A stretch of DNA of 15,682 nucleotides from assembly GCA_051878795.1 (NCBI GenBank), contig JBJEKU010000045.1, forward strand, positions 1 through 15,682, written 5' to 3'. The notes under the pieces were generated by a model. The model worked only from the letters and a program-made list of their open reading frames with translations. It did not search any database and was not told where the DNA came from. The DNA is from W1P20-047 sp051878795. GTDB lineage: Bacteria > Actinomycetota > Coriobacteriia > Coriobacteriales > Eggerthellaceae. This document shows positions 14,724 to 15,682 of this stretch, one piece after another. Position 1 is the first letter of the stretch. The number at the start of each line of letters is the position of its first letter. The translations under genes were made by a program, and so were the position numbers.

Positions 14724-15682
14724 ATGGACCTGATCAAACCCGAAATGACACCGAAGGAACGAGCGAGGGAGTATTCGGCAGGCAATCGCGTCGATCGCAT
14801 CCCCGTTACCTTCTCCATCGGTGAGACGATTCCGCCTCTGTACGGTTACGACATCTGCGACTACTACTTTTCCGTCGATGCCATGGTGGATGTGGAAACA
14901 CGTGTCGCCCAAGACTTCATGGCCGACAATATGGGCATCGGTTTGGGCTTGCGCACTATGGTGGAGGCCATGGGAACGCGCATGGCCTATCCCAAGAAAT
15001 CCGTTTCCTACATCGATAAGCCCTTAATCGATACGCTCGATCAGGTCGACAACCTGAACGTGGTGGACCCCATGAAGGATGGCAGGATCCCGCTCATCAT
15101 CCAAGCTTTCGATAGGTTGCAGGATCGTTTCGGGGATGAGCGCAATCTAAGCAGCGGCTTGGCAGGCCCCTTCACCGCTGCGGCAGGACTTTTCGGAACG
15201 GAAAAACTGCTGCGTGCTACGCGGAGGAACCCCGAAGGCGTCCATAAGCTCATGCGTTTCACCACCGAGTGCGTCGTAACTTGCGCCCATGATCTTCACG
15301 AGCGTCTGGGGATAAGTTTCATGTTGGCCGAACCCATGGCCTCGCGCGATGTGATCGGCAAGAAGCAGTTCGACGAATTCTTCCTGCCGTATCTGCGCGA
15401 GTGCGTTGAGCGGATGAACGCCTTCCAGGGTGCTACCTCGCTCCATATTTGCGGCCATACTTCTGACAGGTGGGCCGATTGCGTGGATGCGGGCATTTGC
15501 GCTTTCTGGATGGATAACAAGGAATCCCTGGCATCCTTCAAGCGGCTCCATGGCGATCGCGTTGCTGTGAGTGGAAACGTCCCGCCGGTTGAAGTGCTTG
15601 CCAACGGCACTCCGCATGACATCGAGCGGGCAATCATCGCCTGCCTCATGGAGGGCGCTGACAATCCGCGTGGGTACACCTT
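14724..15682 (+). CDS. URO-D/MtaA-type methyltransferase (partial, runs off the end)
   Basis: The open frame continues to the last base, giving 319 residues with no stop. The protein matches the uroporphyrinogen decarboxylase-like superfamily, in the branch of MtaA/CmuA corrinoid methyltransferases that move methyl groups between a corrinoid protein and a carrier such as coenzyme M or tetrahydrofolate. An N-terminal VDRIPVTFSIGE (23-34), the segment LSSGLAGPFTAAAGLFG (142-158), and LAEPMASRDVI (201-211) fit. The zinc-binding pair H241 and C243 lies in LHICGHTSD; the third ligand, a Cys expected shortly after GYTL, would be just outside the window. GGAGG (14713-14717) is 6 bases before ATG. 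A true heme-pathway HemE is less likely, given the HxC motif. No corrinoid protein gene is seen in this window. Substrate unknown. Confidence 0.8.
   Translation, partial: MDLIKPEMTPKERAREYSAGNRVDRIPVTFSIGETIPPLYGYDICDYYFSVDAMVDVETRVAQDFMADNMGIGLGLRTMVEAMGTRMAYPKKSVSYIDKPLIDTLDQVDNLNVVDPMKDGRIPLIIQAFDRLQDRFGDERNLSSGLAGPFTAAAGLFGTEKLLRATRRNPEGVHKLMRFTTECVVTCAHDLHERLGISFMLAEPMASRDVIGKKQFDEFFLPYLRECVERMNAFQGATSLHICGHTSDRWADCVDAGICAFWMDNKESLASFKRLHGDRVAVSGNVPPVEVLANGTPHDIERAIIACLMEGADNPRGYT

Noticed and set aside
13737..14912. Minus-strand open frame over metQ and the methyltransferase start
   Set aside because: It overlaps the metQ terminator and two recognised genes; no recognisable domain.

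Overview
The window reads as ordinary, gene-dense bacterial chromosome of moderately high G+C, with short intergenic gaps, clear Shine-Dalgarno sites and GTG/TTG starts in use. The proteins (DinB with a long C-terminal tail, Fsr-type MFS carrier, short Pta, YugP-type Zn peptidase, lone GT2, corrinoid-type methyltransferase domain) suggest an anaerobic Actinomycetota of the class Coriobacteriia, perhaps a Slackia- or Eggerthella-like genus. This placement is inference from the general look of the proteins; there is no rRNA or marker gene to confirm it. I see no tRNA, rRNA, CRISPR array, insertion sequence, phage module or toxin-antitoxin pair.

Layout. Left part (1-3868, plus strand): RNase D with its own terminator, then an apparent operon of a membrane Zn-metallopeptidase, xseA and xseB (exonuclease VII). 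A strong bidirectional hairpin separates this from the convergent pta (minus strand, phosphotransacetylase; no ackA beside it). Middle (5341-11618): a GT2 glycosyltransferase, a YjiH-type nucleoside-recognition membrane protein with a strong terminator, dinB (minus), an Fsr-like MFS exporter (plus) and a small YvlD-type four-helix membrane protein (minus). These are mostly single-gene units.

Right part (11619-15682): about 440 bases of gene-free DNA, including a strikingly AT-rich island (69 G+C of 240 bases in 11821-12060), lead into metN-metI-metQ, a complete ABC importer for methionine. The island carries phased AATACT elements, a 15-base palindrome and a good promoter, and looks like a dense control region. 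A strong terminator follows metQ. A URO-D/MtaA-type methyltransferase gene starts 11 bases after it and runs off the window end; it has no stop codon in the window.

The points most worth a second look are the regulatory island before metNIQ, a substitution at a residue reported as essential in exonuclease VII large subunit (Arg to Ile), a possible promoter overlapping the metQ terminator that would feed the methyltransferase gene, and paired 11-base direct repeats before the YjiH-type gene. I do not see convincing evidence for a wholly new system here.
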